Assembly (NCBI RefSeq): GCF_018614915.1
Contig: NZ_JAGGNU010000014.1
Span: forward strand, 135,021-199,020
Source of the DNA: Variovorax paradoxus
Lineage (GTDB): Bacteria > Pseudomonadota > Gammaproteobacteria > Burkholderiales > Burkholderiaceae_C
Length of the DNA: 64,000 nucleotides
Direction of reading: 5' to 3'
Positions within the stretch are counted from its first letter, which is position 1. Every line of letters begins with the position of its first letter. This document shows, piece by piece, positions 1 to 10,465 of this stretch. A model generated the notes under the pieces. The model searched no databases and had not been told where the DNA came from. It saw nothing but the letters and a program-made list of their open reading frames with translations. The position numbers and the translations under genes are program-made.

Positions 1-234
1 CACGCCCGAGCGGTCGAATATCGAGCCCACCAGCACGAACATCGGGATCGCGAGCAGCGGGTACTTGCCCAGGCCGGCGTAGAAGTTCTGCGGCACCGCG
101 AGCAGGCCGAACCACTGCGCATCGGCATTGGCGAGTGCGATGCAGGCGGCACCGGCGAGGCCGAGCGCCGCGCCGATCGGCACGCCGACCAGCATCATCA
201 GCAGGAAGGCGGCGAAGAGCAGCGTCGGGATCAT
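1..234 (-). CDS. TRAP transporter large permease (DctM-like), N-terminal part
   Basis: This is the first 78 residues of a DctM-type large membrane subunit of a TRAP carboxylate transporter; the rest lies beyond the window edge. The translation starts MIPTLLFAAFLL and is almost wholly hydrophobic, with the GVPIGAALG and YPLLAIPMFVLVGSIFDRSG stretches typical of the N-terminus of DctM. Its ATG overlaps the stop codon of the DctQ gene (ATGA), so the two are translationally coupled. The periplasmic DctP receptor is not seen and may lie further along the operon. The substrate cannot be read from the sequence. Confidence 0.85.
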   Translation of the reverse strand, partial: MIPTLLFAAFLLMMLVGVPIGAALGLAGAACIALANADAQWFGLLAVPQNFYAGLGKYPLLAIPMFVLVGSIFDRSGV

Positions 235-797
235 TGCTTCACGCCGCCGCCTTGGATTTTTGTCTTGCGGCGGCGCCGGACGAACAGTCCGAGGGCACGC
301 AGCCCGATCGCGGAGCACACGATCGGCAGCCAGATCGAATACCACCACTGCGGCACGCCGATGCCGGGCGAGGTTTCCTCGAAGCGCCAGTCGTCCCAGA
401 CCACGCGCACGCTGAGCGCTGCGATCAGGAAGAAGAGGATCGCGACCATGGCCGCGCCGAACTGTGCGAGCCGCTTACGCCGCGCCATCGATCCGCCCTC
501 GGCGAAATACTCGATGCGGATGTGCCGGTCGCGCGCCACCGCGGCCGAGCCGGCCACCATGGCCAGCAGGATCATGAGGAAGACCGAGAACTCCTCGGTC
601 CAGGCGAAGGAGGAATCGGTGAAGTAGCGCACTAGCACGTTGGCGAAGGTGATGCAGGCCAGGAGGCCCATGATGATCACCGTGGCCCAGTCCTCGATCG
701 CGAGCGGCACGCGCACGGGCTCGTCGGCGGCTTCGATTTCGGGGGGCAGGGGACTGGCGGCGTCCAGCAGCGGGCCGGACTCGGGGAGAGAGGACAT
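231..797 (-). CDS. TRAP transporter small permease (DctQ-like)
   Basis: Small four-helix membrane subunit of a TRAP transporter, 188 residues from the ATG at 797. An in-frame TTG at 833 would add 12 residues; neither start has a good Shine-Dalgarno. The hydrophobic segments are separated by the DctQ signature region (VLVRYF, then SFAWTEEFSVFLM, near residues 55-75), in which a conserved Trp-Thr-Glu-Glu sits at the membrane face. It pairs with the large permease by an ATGA overlap at its 3' end. It is expected to hold the DctM channel subunit and the DctP receptor together in the inner membrane. Confidence 0.88.
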   Translation of the reverse strand: MSSLPESGPLLDAASPLPPEIEAADEPVRVPLAIEDWATVIIMGLLACITFANVLVRYFTDSSFAWTEEFSVFLMILLAMVAGSAAVARDRHIRIEYFAEGGSMARRKRLAQFGAAMVAILFFLIAALSVRVVWDDWRFEETSPGIGVPQWWYSIWLPIVCSAIGLRALGLFVRRRRKTKIQGGGVKQ

Positions 798-883
798 CGG
801 GGGAGAACGGATCAGCGGTCGGAATTCGACCAACGCAGATCGTAACGATGCATAACCGTTCGCCCCATCGGGGCTTTCCTTAG

Positions 884-1030
884 CCGCTGCCGCTTGGCAG
901 CGGCGGGCAGTTCTGGCACGAGCGCTTCCACGACGACGCAGCGTCGCGCTGGCTGCGGGACCTGCTGCCGCGCGCGATGCAGCAGGTGTTCACGAGCGGC
1001 CCACGAGGCTTCAGGCAAGCCGCCGACTGA
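884..1030 (+). pseudogene. 3' remnant of a LysR-family regulator
   Basis: An open frame of about 48 codons starts directly after an in-frame TAG (881-883) and ends at TGA 1028-1030. It reads QFWHERFHDDAASRWLRDLL, which is the characteristic C-terminus of the NahR/NodD-like branch of LysR regulators (a W-H-x-R-x-H-x-D-x-x-x-R-W-L-R pattern). No DNA-binding domain or co-inducer domain precedes it; upstream lies only the 5' region of the TRAP genes. It is best read as the tail of a deleted regulator. A GC-rich hairpin (1038-1053) follows the stop codon. The assignment rests on motif recall, not on a search. Confidence 0.6.
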
Positions 1031-1052
1031 GCGGCACGGGCCGCCTGCGGCC

Positions 1053-2219
1053 CTATCGGTAGACCAGGCCGGAGAGGCGCCACGCAAGCTGGCGGCGGAA
1101 CATCGGCAGCCGTGCGAGCGTCCGCAAGAGAAGGTTGCGTACCGCTCGCAGGCCAGGGCGCGCCGTGGCCATGCGCGTGAGCCGGTCGGCCAGCTCGATG
1201 ACCTGGCGTGCGACGGGGCGTCGCGCGCGGCCGTAGGCTTCGAGTCCGGCTTCGTCGCCGGCCAGAGCCCGGCCCAGCGCCTCGGCCAGGGCGACCGCGT
1301 CGAGGATGCCGACGTTCATGCCCTGGCCGCCGGCCGGGCTGTGCACGTGCGCGGCATCGCCGGCCAGCAGCACGCGTCCCGAGCGATAGGCATCGGCCAG
1401 CTTGTGATGAACCCGGAAGCGCGAACCCCACAGCACGTCGTGCACGACGGCTGCCTCGCTCTGCGGACCGCGCGCATCCAGCAGGGCCTGCACGTAGGCG
1501 GCGTCGGGATGCTCCGGCGCGTCGTCCACGGTGGCGACGATGCGATGCGCGCCGTTCGGCAAGGGCGCCACGACTACCAGTCCCAAGGGCGAGAAGTAGA
1601 GGATCACCTCGTCGCGCGGCACGCCGCCCGTCAGCCGCACGTCGGCCAGCACGAAGGATTCGCCGTAGCTGCCGCCGGTGAACCCGATGCCCGACCGCTC
1701 GCGCACCGTGCTGTGCATGCCGTCGGCGCCCACCACGTAGCGCGCGCGCGGTTGCCGGCCGTCGTCGAGCGTCGCGGTCGCGCCGGTGTCGTCCTGGCAC
1801 ACATCGACCAGCGCACCCGGCCGATGCACGCGGCCGCCCAGTTCCCTGAAGCGGTCCAGCAGGATGTTCTCGGTGACGGCCTGCGAAATCATCAGCGTGT
1901 ACGGATAGCGCGTGGGCAAGTGCTCGAAGTCGATCGGCACCAGCACGCGGTCCCGGTCGCGAATCGTGAAGCGGGGCGCCTGCAGGCCGCGCGCTACCAG
2001 GCGCGCAGCCACATTCAGCGGCTCGAGGGCTTCGAGCGTGCGGGCGTGAACCACCGCGGCGCGCGAGGTGTTGGCGCCCTCGGACTGGCGGTCGATCACC
2101 ATGATGTCGACGCCGCGCACGGCAAGCGCGGTCGCCAGGGTCAGCCCGGCGGGGCCTGCGCCGACGATGAGGACGTCGGTATCGAAAGGGCGAGAAGAAA
2201 TCGGGTCGGCGTGGGACAT
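1053..2219 (-). CDS. FAD-dependent aromatic-type monooxygenase
   Basis: A class A flavoprotein monooxygenase of the UbiH/PheA/MhpA superfamily, 388 residues. A Rossmann GxGxxG motif (GAGPAG) is at residues 20-25. The second FAD motif, GDAAHVHSPAGGQGMN, lies about three quarters along and contains the family Gly-Asp that binds the ribityl chain. Such enzymes use NAD(P)H and oxygen to hydroxylate aromatic rings. The length suits a single-component enzyme without the C-terminal thioredoxin-like dimer domain of PheA. It has a good Shine-Dalgarno (AGGAG, 2226-2230 on this strand) and is divergent from a TetR gene whose operator-like repeats overlap its promoter. The substrate is unknown; TetR-linked enzymes of this type often act on xenobiotics or antibiotics. 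Confidence 0.88.
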   Translation of the reverse strand: MSHADPISSRPFDTDVLIVGAGPAGLTLATALAVRGVDIMVIDRQSEGANTSRAAVVHARTLEALEPLNVAARLVARGLQAPRFTIRDRDRVLVPIDFEHLPTRYPYTLMISQAVTENILLDRFRELGGRVHRPGALVDVCQDDTGATATLDDGRQPRARYVVGADGMHSTVRERSGIGFTGGSYGESFVLADVRLTGGVPRDEVILYFSPLGLVVVAPLPNGAHRIVATVDDAPEHPDAAYVQALLDARGPQSEAAVVHDVLWGSRFRVHHKLADAYRSGRVLLAGDAAHVHSPAGGQGMNVGILDAVALAEALGRALAGDEAGLEAYGRARRPVARQVIELADRLTRMATARPGLRAVRNLLLRTLARLPMFRRQLAWRLSGLVYR

Positions 2220-2234
2220 GGTGTGCTCCTAAAA

Positions 2235-2318
2235 GTCAACAACTGTTGGTCAACGGGTGTTGGCAATGTAGTGCACGATTCGGCGAATGTCAACAACTGT
2301 TGGCCTATACTTGTTGAC
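2235..2318. promoter_or_regulatory. Divergent promoter region with TetR-type operators
   Basis: The 99-nt gap between the monooxygenase and tetR genes holds repeated dyads. CAACAACTGTTG occurs at 2237-2248 and again at 2291-2302, and the related CAACGGGTGTTG lies at 2251-2262. The half-sites GTCAACAA (2289-2296) and TTGTTGAC (2311-2318) form a wider inverted repeat. On the minus strand a -35 TTGACA (2288-2293) and -10 TACATT (2265-2270) are separated by 17 nt, so the repeats cover and flank the monooxygenase promoter. On the plus strand TATACT (2306-2311) lies 7 nt before the tetR ATG. Repression of both genes by TetR is inferred. Confidence 0.7.
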
Positions 2319-2888
2319 ATGACTGAAACATCTCCTCCCGCCCGGCGCTCCGATGCCACCAAGGCCACGATCCTCGCGGCCGCGCGTGCGCAGTTCGCGG
2401 CCGTCGGCTACCAGGCCACCACCATTCGCGCGGTCGCGACCGCGGCCGGGATCGATCCGGCCATGGTGATGCGCTACTTCGGCAACAAGGAAGGGCTGTT
2501 CGCGGCCGCGGCCGATTTCGACCTGCGCTTGCCTGACTTCAGCGACGTGCCGCGCGCCGCGCTGGGCGCCGCGCTGGTGTCGCATTTCCTGGATCGATGG
2601 GAGGGCGATGAAACGCTGATGGCCTTGCTGCGGACGGCTTCGACCAACGAGACCGCGGCGGCGCGCATGCAGGCCCTTTTCTCCACGCAGATGGCCCCGC
2701 TGATCGCGCGCCTGAGCGGAGACTCGCGCGCCGGCGCGGCAGCGCGCGCCGGGTTGATCGCCACCCAGGTGCTCGGCCTCGCCCTGTGCCGCTACGTGCT
2801 GCGGCTGCCGCCGGTGGTCGCGCTCAAGCGGCCGGAGATCGTCCGCCGGATCGGAGCGACCGTCCAGTCCTACCTGCTGGATGCCTGA
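2319..2888 (+). CDS. TetR/AcrR family transcriptional regulator
   Basis: 189-residue repressor. The N-terminal helix-turn-helix (about residues 14-60) shows the family pattern: ATILAAARAQFAAVGYQATTIRAVA, then GIDPAMVMRYFGNKEGLF. The C-terminal half resembles the TetR_C domain with an all-helical ligand pocket. It is divergent from the FAD monooxygenase and most likely represses it until an inducing ligand, perhaps the enzyme's substrate, binds. The ATG begins one base after the operator half-site TTGTTGAC and 7 nt after a TATACT hexamer, so the transcript may be almost leaderless and autorepressed. It ends convergent with the nitronate monooxygenase gene. Confidence 0.92.
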   Translation: MTETSPPARRSDATKATILAAARAQFAAVGYQATTIRAVATAAGIDPAMVMRYFGNKEGLFAAAADFDLRLPDFSDVPRAALGAALVSHFLDRWEGDETLMALLRTASTNETAAARMQALFSTQMAPLIARLSGDSRAGAAARAGLIATQVLGLALCRYVLRLPPVVALKRPEIVRRIGATVQSYLLDA

Positions 2889-2897
2889 GCTTCGGGG

Positions 2898-4883
<1,986 letters not shown>

Positions 4884-4907
4884 TCAAGAATGGGGGTGCG
4901 TCTCACC

Positions 4908-6827
4908 TTATCGCCGGACGATCTGCGTCTTGAAAGGCAGGCGGCCCAGCGCCTCCTGCAGCCGGGTTTGCAGCTTGTCTGCCAAGGGCCCGGCAGCGCC
5001 CGCATCGATCACGACCTTGAGCGCGCTCTCGCCGTCGGCCTGCACATCGGGCCACGCCATCGCCGCGAGGTCCAGGTCATCGCAGGCTTGCGCGACCAGC
5101 GCCTCGGCGACCCTGCGCGCGGCCAGCGCCCGCAGCTCCGGCTTGTAGATCTTGCCGACGTTGGTCATCGGCATGTGCTCGATCACGACCACCGACTTGG
5201 GCTTGGCCGGCGCCTCGTCGACGCGCGCGGCGGTGAAGGCCAGCAGCTCGGCCTCGCTGGCCTTCATGCCCGGCACCAGCGTCGCGAAGGCCACCGGCAG
5301 TTCGCCGGCGTAGGCGTCGGGCGCGCCGACCGCGGCACACAGCTGCACCGCCGGGTGCGCGCCCAGCGCGTCCTCGATGGTCTTCGGATCGATGTTGTGG
5401 CCGCTGCGGATGATCAGGTCCTTGGAACGGCCGCTCAGGTTGAGCCGCTCCTCGCCGTCCAGCCAGCCGAGGTCGCCGGTGGCGAGCCAGCCGTCGGCCG
5501 TGAAGGCTTTCGCCGTGTCTGCGGGATCGAGAAAGCCCGAGAACAGGTTGGGCGACTTGAAGAGCACCATGCCCTGCTCGCCGGCCGGCAGCTCGCGGTC
5601 GCTCGCGTTGCCATGCTCGTCGAGCGCGACGATGCGCAGCTGCGAATAAGGCAGCCGAAAGCCCACGCAGCCGGCCGGCCCGATCACGCCCGGCGGCGTG
5701 ATGGTCGAGATGCCGGCCATCTCCGTCATGCCCAGGCTCTCGTGCACGTGCAGGCCGAACAGGCGCTCGAAGCGCGCCGCGAGCTCGGGCGCCAGCACGG
5801 CGGCGCCGGTGCGGCAGTAGCTGATCGACGAGATGTCGGCACCGTCCAGCGGCACGTTGGCGAGCGCCGCCAGCACCGTCGGCACGGCCGACAGCGAGGT
5901 CGGGCGGTACTTCTCGACCAGCCGCCAGTAGTTGGCCAGCACCTGCTTGTTGCGCAGCAGTGCCGTGGTTGGAATGATGACCTCGACGCCGGCCGAGAGC
6001 GCGGACAGCGAGGCCGGCAGCACGCCCGCCACGTGAAAGAGCGGATAGCCGTTGATGGTGACGTCGGTGCTCTTCAGGCCCTGCAGCTTCACGCTGGCCC
6101 AGGCGGTGAAGACCTGTGCGCCGTGGCTGTGGCGCGCCAGCTTGGGTGCCCCGGTGGTGCCGCCGGTGTGAAAGTAGGCGGCGATGTCGGAGGGCGCGAT
6201 GTCGCGGCCGCTTTCGAGGCGATCGGCCGGCACGCGGGCGCACAGCGCATTGAAATCGGCCACGCCCTCGGGCAGCGCGCCCGCGGCGCCCACGGGCTCG
6301 TCGTGCGGCGCCACGCGCAGCACGGTCGTGAGCGTGGGCACCTGGCCGCGCAGGCGCATCGCCTTCGACCACATGCCCGATTCCTCGTCCGAGCCGTAGG
6401 CGATCAGCACCTTGGCGCGGCCAGCCGTCATCAGCGACACGAGCTTCTCGTCACTGAGCAGCGGGTTGAGCGGCTGCACGATGCCGGCCGCCTCGCCGCC
6501 CCACAGCGCCAGGTGGTATTCGAGGCAGCCGGGCAGCAGCACCGCGACGGCGTCATCCGGCCCGACGCCGAGCGCGTGCAGCATGTTGGCGGTCTGGTGG
6601 ATGCCGGCCAGCAGCTCGGCGTAGGACCAGCGGATCGGCTCGTCGGCCGGGTCGGCAGTGCGCAGGAAAGTCAGCGCCGTCCTGTCGCCGAAGGCCGCGG
6701 CGGCATTGCGGAAAATTTCGTGGGTGCTGCGGACGGTCAGCGCCTCGGACAGCGGCGTCTCCTCGAGCCTGCGCACATCCTCGATGCTGTGGATTGGGAA
6801 CGAGGGGCTGAAGGGAGCGGAGCTCAT
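4908..6827 (-). CDS. Acyl-CoA synthetase (AMP-forming)
   Basis: A 639-residue member of the ANL superfamily that activates a carboxylic acid to its CoA thioester via an acyl-adenylate. The A3 phosphate loop is HTGGTTGAPKLARHSH. The A5 motif is ESLGMTEMAG, and A7-A8 read ATGDLGWLDGEERLNLSGR followed by SKDLIIRSGHNIDP. The catalytic lysine of the A10 region is in NVGKIYKPELR. It has an unusual C-terminal extension of about 75 residues after A10. The gene sits between an acyl-CoA dehydrogenase and a Bug receptor, so it probably starts the beta-oxidation encoded upstream. Its Shine-Dalgarno and start codon are supplied by a repeated intergenic element (6822-6890). Confidence 0.92.
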   Translation of the reverse strand: MSSAPFSPSFPIHSIEDVRRLEETPLSEALTVRSTHEIFRNAAAAFGDRTALTFLRTADPADEPIRWSYAELLAGIHQTANMLHALGVGPDDAVAVLLPGCLEYHLALWGGEAAGIVQPLNPLLSDEKLVSLMTAGRAKVLIAYGSDEESGMWSKAMRLRGQVPTLTTVLRVAPHDEPVGAAGALPEGVADFNALCARVPADRLESGRDIAPSDIAAYFHTGGTTGAPKLARHSHGAQVFTAWASVKLQGLKSTDVTINGYPLFHVAGVLPASLSALSAGVEVIIPTTALLRNKQVLANYWRLVEKYRPTSLSAVPTVLAALANVPLDGADISSISYCRTGAAVLAPELAARFERLFGLHVHESLGMTEMAGISTITPPGVIGPAGCVGFRLPYSQLRIVALDEHGNASDRELPAGEQGMVLFKSPNLFSGFLDPADTAKAFTADGWLATGDLGWLDGEERLNLSGRSKDLIIRSGHNIDPKTIEDALGAHPAVQLCAAVGAPDAYAGELPVAFATLVPGMKASEAELLAFTAARVDEAPAKPKSVVVIEHMPMTNVGKIYKPELRALAARRVAEALVAQACDDLDLAAMAWPDVQADGESALKVVIDAGAAGPLADKLQTRLQEALGRLPFKTQIVRR

Positions 6828-6890
6828 TGGGTAACCTCCGTGCTGCGCACTGCGGTGCGAGCCCCTTCGGGCGGCCGGGCGGGGCTCATG
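6822..6890 (-). repeat. Repeated intergenic stop-hairpin-SD-ATG module, copy A
   Basis: The whole gap between the acyl-CoA dehydrogenase stop and the acyl-CoA ligase start is a copy of the sequence found at 39911-39982. Both begin CATGAGC with the TGA stop of the upstream gene. Both hold a GC-rich block, then the dyad CGCACCGCAGTGCG (stem CGCAC/GTGCG), then a purine-rich Shine-Dalgarno (here GGAGGT), and end CCAATGAGC with the ATG of the downstream gene. In the last 41 positions 36 match. The two flanking gene pairs are unrelated, so the similarity comes from the element itself. Confidence 0.8.
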
Positions 6891-8025
6891 TCGCCTGCCT
6901 GCCGAAGGCGATGAAGCGCTGCAGGTGATGGTCCTCGTCGCCCAACTGGTGGTCGATCATCACCAGCCGCTTGGCGTAGTGGGCCAGCGGCAGCTCCCAG
7001 GTCATGCCGATGCCGCCGTGCATCTGGATGCTCTCCTCGGCCACCAGCGCGCCGATGCGGCCGATGCTGAGCTTGGCCGCGGACAGCGCGCGCTCGCGCG
7101 TCGCGCGCTCGGCATCGTCGACGGCCGCGGCGGCATTGATCACGGCCGAGCGGGCCTGTTCGATTTCGAGCAGCAGGTCGGCCATGCGGTGCTGCAGCGC
7201 CTGGAAGCTGCCGATGAGCAGTCCGAACTGCTTGCGCGTGCGCAGGTACTCCAGCGTGGCCGTCTTGGCAGCTTCCATCGCGCCCAGGCTTTCGGCGCAG
7301 AGCGCCAGCACGCCGCGGCCGACGGCGCGTTCCAGCACGGCATGGCCCTGGCCTTCGGCGCCGAGCAGCGCATCGGCGGAGAGTGTCACGCCGTCCAGCA
7401 CGACCTCGGCCACGCGGCCGCCGTCGATGGCGGGCGCGCCGCGCAGGTAGACACCCTTCGTCTTCGCGGGCACCAGGAACAGCGAGATGCCGGTCTCGTC
7501 GTCCGGCGCGCCTGCCGTGCGCGCCGAGACCAGGAACAGATCGGCCTGCTCGCCCTGCGGCACCACGGCCTTGGCGCCGTTCAGCAGCCAGCGGTCGCCG
7601 CTGCGGTCGGCGCGGGCCTGCACGTGCGCCAGCTCGTAGTGCGTGCCGGGTTCGTCGTGCGCCAGCGCTGCGATCGTGCTGCCGCCGATGATGGCGGCCA
7701 GCGTCTCCTTCTGCGCCTCGCTGCCGGCGGCGGCGATCGCGTCGCCGACCAGGAGCGCGCCGAGCACGGGCTCGACCACCAGGCCGCGGCCCAGCGCCTC
7801 GAACACCACGGCGATGTCGAAGCCGCCGCCGCCGAAGCCGCCGTCTTCCTCGCGGAACAGCGCGCCGATCATGCCGAGCTCGGCGAACTGCTGCCAGATC
7901 TCAGTGCTGAAGCCGGCCGCCGACTTCGCGATGCGGTCGCGCGTCTCGAAGGCGTACTGCTCGGCGATGAAGCGGTTCAGGCTGTCGGCGAGCATGCGCC
8001 GGTCTTCGGTGTGTTCGAAGTTCAT
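6886..8025 (-). CDS. Acyl-CoA dehydrogenase (PimD-like small partner)
   Basis: A 379-residue FAD-dependent acyl-CoA dehydrogenase. The N-terminal helical domain begins MNFEHTEDRRMLADSLNRF. The middle domain carries a LNGAKAVVPQGEQAD stretch that corresponds to the FAD/substrate loop. The C-terminal helical domain ends with the ESIQMHGGIGMTWELPLAHY block that is conserved in the family. It lies 10 nt downstream of a second, slightly longer acyl-CoA dehydrogenase gene. Paired dehydrogenases of this kind (large PimC, small PimD) are known from dicarboxylate degradation in Rhodopseudomonas and from related operons, and may form a heteromer. This member diverges more from the consensus than its partner. 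Confidence 0.9.
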   Translation of the reverse strand: MNFEHTEDRRMLADSLNRFIAEQYAFETRDRIAKSAAGFSTEIWQQFAELGMIGALFREEDGGFGGGGFDIAVVFEALGRGLVVEPVLGALLVGDAIAAAGSEAQKETLAAIIGGSTIAALAHDEPGTHYELAHVQARADRSGDRWLLNGAKAVVPQGEQADLFLVSARTAGAPDDETGISLFLVPAKTKGVYLRGAPAIDGGRVAEVVLDGVTLSADALLGAEGQGHAVLERAVGRGVLALCAESLGAMEAAKTATLEYLRTRKQFGLLIGSFQALQHRMADLLLEIEQARSAVINAAAAVDDAERATRERALSAAKLSIGRIGALVAEESIQMHGGIGMTWELPLAHYAKRLVMIDHQLGDEDHHLQRFIAFGRQAT

Positions 8026-8035
8026 GGTCTGGCCC

Positions 8036-9244
8036 TCACAGTCCGAGGATCATCTTGGAGATGATGTTCTTCTGGATTTCATTCGAGCCGCCGAAGATCG
8101 ACAGCTTGCGGTTGTTGAAGTACTTGGCCGCCGCGGGCGCCGCGTAATCCGGGCCGATCGGCACGCCACGGAAGCCATCCTCGAGCGCCTCCGCCACGAA
8201 GGGCCGCGCATAGGGCCCCATCGCGCGCCGGATCAGCGACGAGATCTCCTGCCGGATCTCGGTGCCGCGGATCTTCAGCATCGAGCTCTCCGCGCCCGGC
8301 ACGCCGCCGCCGGCCACGGCCGCGATCACGCGCAGGTTGGTGGTCAACATGTTCTCCAGGTCGATCTCGACACGCGCCATGCGCGCGGCGAAGGCCGGGT
8401 CTTCGGCCAGCGGCTTGCCGTTCTTGGTCTGCTTTGTGGCGATCGCCTTCAACTGCTCCAACGCGGCCACCGAGAAGCCGACGCCCGCGATGTTGGTGCG
8501 CTCGTAGGTCAGCAGGTACTTGGCGCAGGTCCAGCCCTTGTCTTCCTCGCCCACCAGGTTCTCGGCCGGCACGCGCACGTCCGAGAAGAACACCTCGTTC
8601 ACCTCGTGCTCGCCCTCGAGCGTGATGATCGGGCGCACCTCGACGCCGGGCGTCTTCATGTCGATCAAAAGGAAGCTGATGCCTTCCTGCTTCTTGGCCT
8701 CGCGGTTGGTGCGCACCAGGCAGAAGATCATGTTGGCGTGCTGGCCCAACGTGGTCCAGGTCTTCTGGCCGTTGACGATGTAGTGATCGCCCTGGGCATC
8801 GACGCCGCGCACCGCGGAGGTCTTGACCGAGGCCAGGTCGGAGCCCGCGCCGGGCTCCGAGTAGCCTTGGCACCACCAGTCGGAGCCGTCGAGGATGCGC
8901 GGCAGCCAGCGGCGCTTCTGTTCCTCGCTGCCGTACTTGATCAGCACCGGGCCCAGCATGTTGACGCCGAAGGGCACGATGCGCGGCGCGTGCGCCAGCG
9001 CGCACTCGTTCTCGAAGATGAATTTCTCCACCGCGGTCCAGCCGGGGCCGCCGTACTGCTCGGGCCAGTGGTTGGCGAGCCAGCCGCGCGCGTTGAGGAT
9101 GGCATGCCATTCCTCCATGTCGGCCTTGCCGAGGTGCTTGCCGCTCGCCACTTTGTCGGACAGGCGCTTGGGCAGCTTGGCCGCGAGGAAGTCGCGAACC
9201 TCGTCGCGGAAGGCTTCCTCTTCATGCGTGAAGTTGAGGTCCAT
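8036..9244 (-). CDS. Acyl-CoA dehydrogenase (PimC-like large partner)
   Basis: A 402-residue acyl-CoA dehydrogenase that makes the 2,3-double bond in an acyl-CoA and passes electrons to ETF. The WWCQGYSEPGAGSDLASV loop, the NGQKTWTTLGQHANMIF FAD-binding strand and the C-terminal SIFGGSNEIQKNIISKMILGL are strong family signatures. The start is the ATG at 9244 with AGGAG eight bases upstream; a longer frame runs back into the thiolase gene and is not real. It is 11 nt downstream of thiolase and 10 nt upstream of the second dehydrogenase. It is probably the catalytic large subunit of a two-gene dehydrogenase acting on medium-chain or omega-carboxyl acyl-CoA. Confidence 0.93.
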   Translation of the reverse strand: MDLNFTHEEEAFRDEVRDFLAAKLPKRLSDKVASGKHLGKADMEEWHAILNARGWLANHWPEQYGGPGWTAVEKFIFENECALAHAPRIVPFGVNMLGPVLIKYGSEEQKRRWLPRILDGSDWWCQGYSEPGAGSDLASVKTSAVRGVDAQGDHYIVNGQKTWTTLGQHANMIFCLVRTNREAKKQEGISFLLIDMKTPGVEVRPIITLEGEHEVNEVFFSDVRVPAENLVGEEDKGWTCAKYLLTYERTNIAGVGFSVAALEQLKAIATKQTKNGKPLAEDPAFAARMARVEIDLENMLTTNLRVIAAVAGGGVPGAESSMLKIRGTEIRQEISSLIRRAMGPYARPFVAEALEDGFRGVPIGPDYAAPAAAKYFNNRKLSIFGGSNEIQKNIISKMILGL

Positions 9245-9255
9245 GTTCTTGCTCC

Positions 9256-10446
9256 TCAGTAGATCTCGAACAGGCCCGCGGCGCCCATGCCGCCCGCGAT
9301 GCACATCGTGACGACCGCGTACTTCGCGCCGCGACGCTTGCCTTCGATCAGCACGTGGCCCGTGAGCCGCGCGCCCGTCATGCCGAAGGGGTGGCCGATG
9401 GAGATCGCGCCGCCGTCGACATTGAGCCGCTCGGCCGGGATGCCGAGCTTTTCCTGGCAGTAGATGGACTGCGAGGCAAAGGCCTCGTTGAGTTCCCAGA
9501 GCTCGATATCCTCGACCTTCAGGCCGTTGCGCGCCAGCAGTTTCGGCACCGCGAACACCGGGCCGATGCCCATCTCGTCGGGCTCGCAGCCCGCGATCGC
9601 GAGGCCGCGGAAGGCGCCCAGCGGCTGCAGGTTGGCGCGCTCGGCGTCCTTGGCTTCCATCAGCACGCAGGCGGAGGCGCCGTCGGAGAGCTGCGAGGCA
9701 TTGCCGGCGGTCACGAACTTGTCGGCGCCCATCACCGGCGCCAGCTTGGCCAGGCCTTCGTAGGTGGTGCCGCGGCGGTTGCAGGTGTCGACGTCGATGG
9801 TCACTTCGCGCTGGCTGACTTCCTTGGTGTCCTTGTCGGTCACGGCCATGGTCGTGGTGCACGCCACGATCTCCTCGCGGTAGCGGCCGGCGAGCTGGGC
9901 TTCCTCGGTCTTGCGCTGGCTCTCGGCGGAGAAGCGGTCCTGCGCCTCGCGGCCGATGCCGTAGCGCTTGGCGACGATGTCGGCGGTCTCGATCATCGCC
10001 ATGTAGAGCGCGGGCTTGTGCTCCACGATCCAGGGGTCCATGCCGGAATCGCCGCTGTCGGTGGCGCTGCGGCTGCGGATCTGCGAGATGCTCTCCACGC
10101 CGCCCGCGATCATGGCCGGCGCGCCCTCGACCACGATGCGGCCCGCCGCCATCGCGATGGCCTGCAGGCCCGAGGCGCAGAAGCGGTTGACCGTGGTGCC
10201 GGCGATGGTGATCGGCAGCCCGGCGCGCACGATGCTCTGGCGCGCGACGTTGCGGCCGGTGGTGCCTTCGGGGTAGCCGCAGCCGAGGATCGCGTCCTCG
10301 ATCAGTGCCGGGTCCAGCCCAGAGCGCTCGACCGCGGCGCGCACCGCGAAGGCGGCCAGCGTCGGGCCGGGCGTGATGTTGAACTCGCCGCGGTGCGCCT
10401 TGGTGAGCGGCGTGCGGGCGGTGGAAACGATGACGGCTTCGCGCAT
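9256..10446 (-). CDS. Acetyl-CoA C-acyltransferase (thiolase)
   Basis: A 396-residue type I thiolase that cleaves 3-ketoacyl-CoA with CoA, releasing acetyl-CoA, the last step of each beta-oxidation turn. The acylated cysteine is Cys90 in NRFCASG. The catalytic histidine is His352 in [10 protein letters not shown], and the second cysteine is Cys382 in [10 protein letters not shown]. It is 19 nt downstream of the hydratase/dehydrogenase fusion and is followed by the two acyl-CoA dehydrogenases, the order expected for a self-contained oxidation operon. The sequence resembles the PimB/FadA branch more than biosynthetic PhaA enzymes. Chain-length preference cannot be judged from the sequence. Confidence 0.95.
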   Translation of the reverse strand: MREAVIVSTARTPLTKAHRGEFNITPGPTLAAFAVRAAVERSGLDPALIEDAILGCGYPEGTTGRNVARQSIVRAGLPITIAGTTVNRFCASGLQAIAMAAGRIVVEGAPAMIAGGVESISQIRSRSATDSGDSGMDPWIVEHKPALYMAMIETADIVAKRYGIGREAQDRFSAESQRKTEEAQLAGRYREEIVACTTTMAVTDKDTKEVSQREVTIDVDTCNRRGTTYEGLAKLAPVMGADKFVTAGNASQLSDGASACVLMEAKDAERANLQPLGAFRGLAIAGCEPDEMGIGPVFAVPKLLARNGLKVEDIELWELNEAFASQSIYCQEKLGIPAERLNVDGGAISIGHPFGMTGARLTGHVLIEGKRRGAKYAVVTMCIAGGMGAAGLFEIY

Positions 10447-10465
10447 GATGTGTCTCCTTGTCGTC

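Noticed and set aside
894..2888. Long plus-strand frame of 664 codons
   Set aside because: It is antisense to the monooxygenase over most of its length and only its end is the real tetR gene, which has its own ATG at 2319.
8036..9862. Longer start for the acyl-CoA dehydrogenase
   Set aside because: The extra N-terminal part overlaps thiolase and is low-complexity; ATG 9244 with AGGAG is the natural start.
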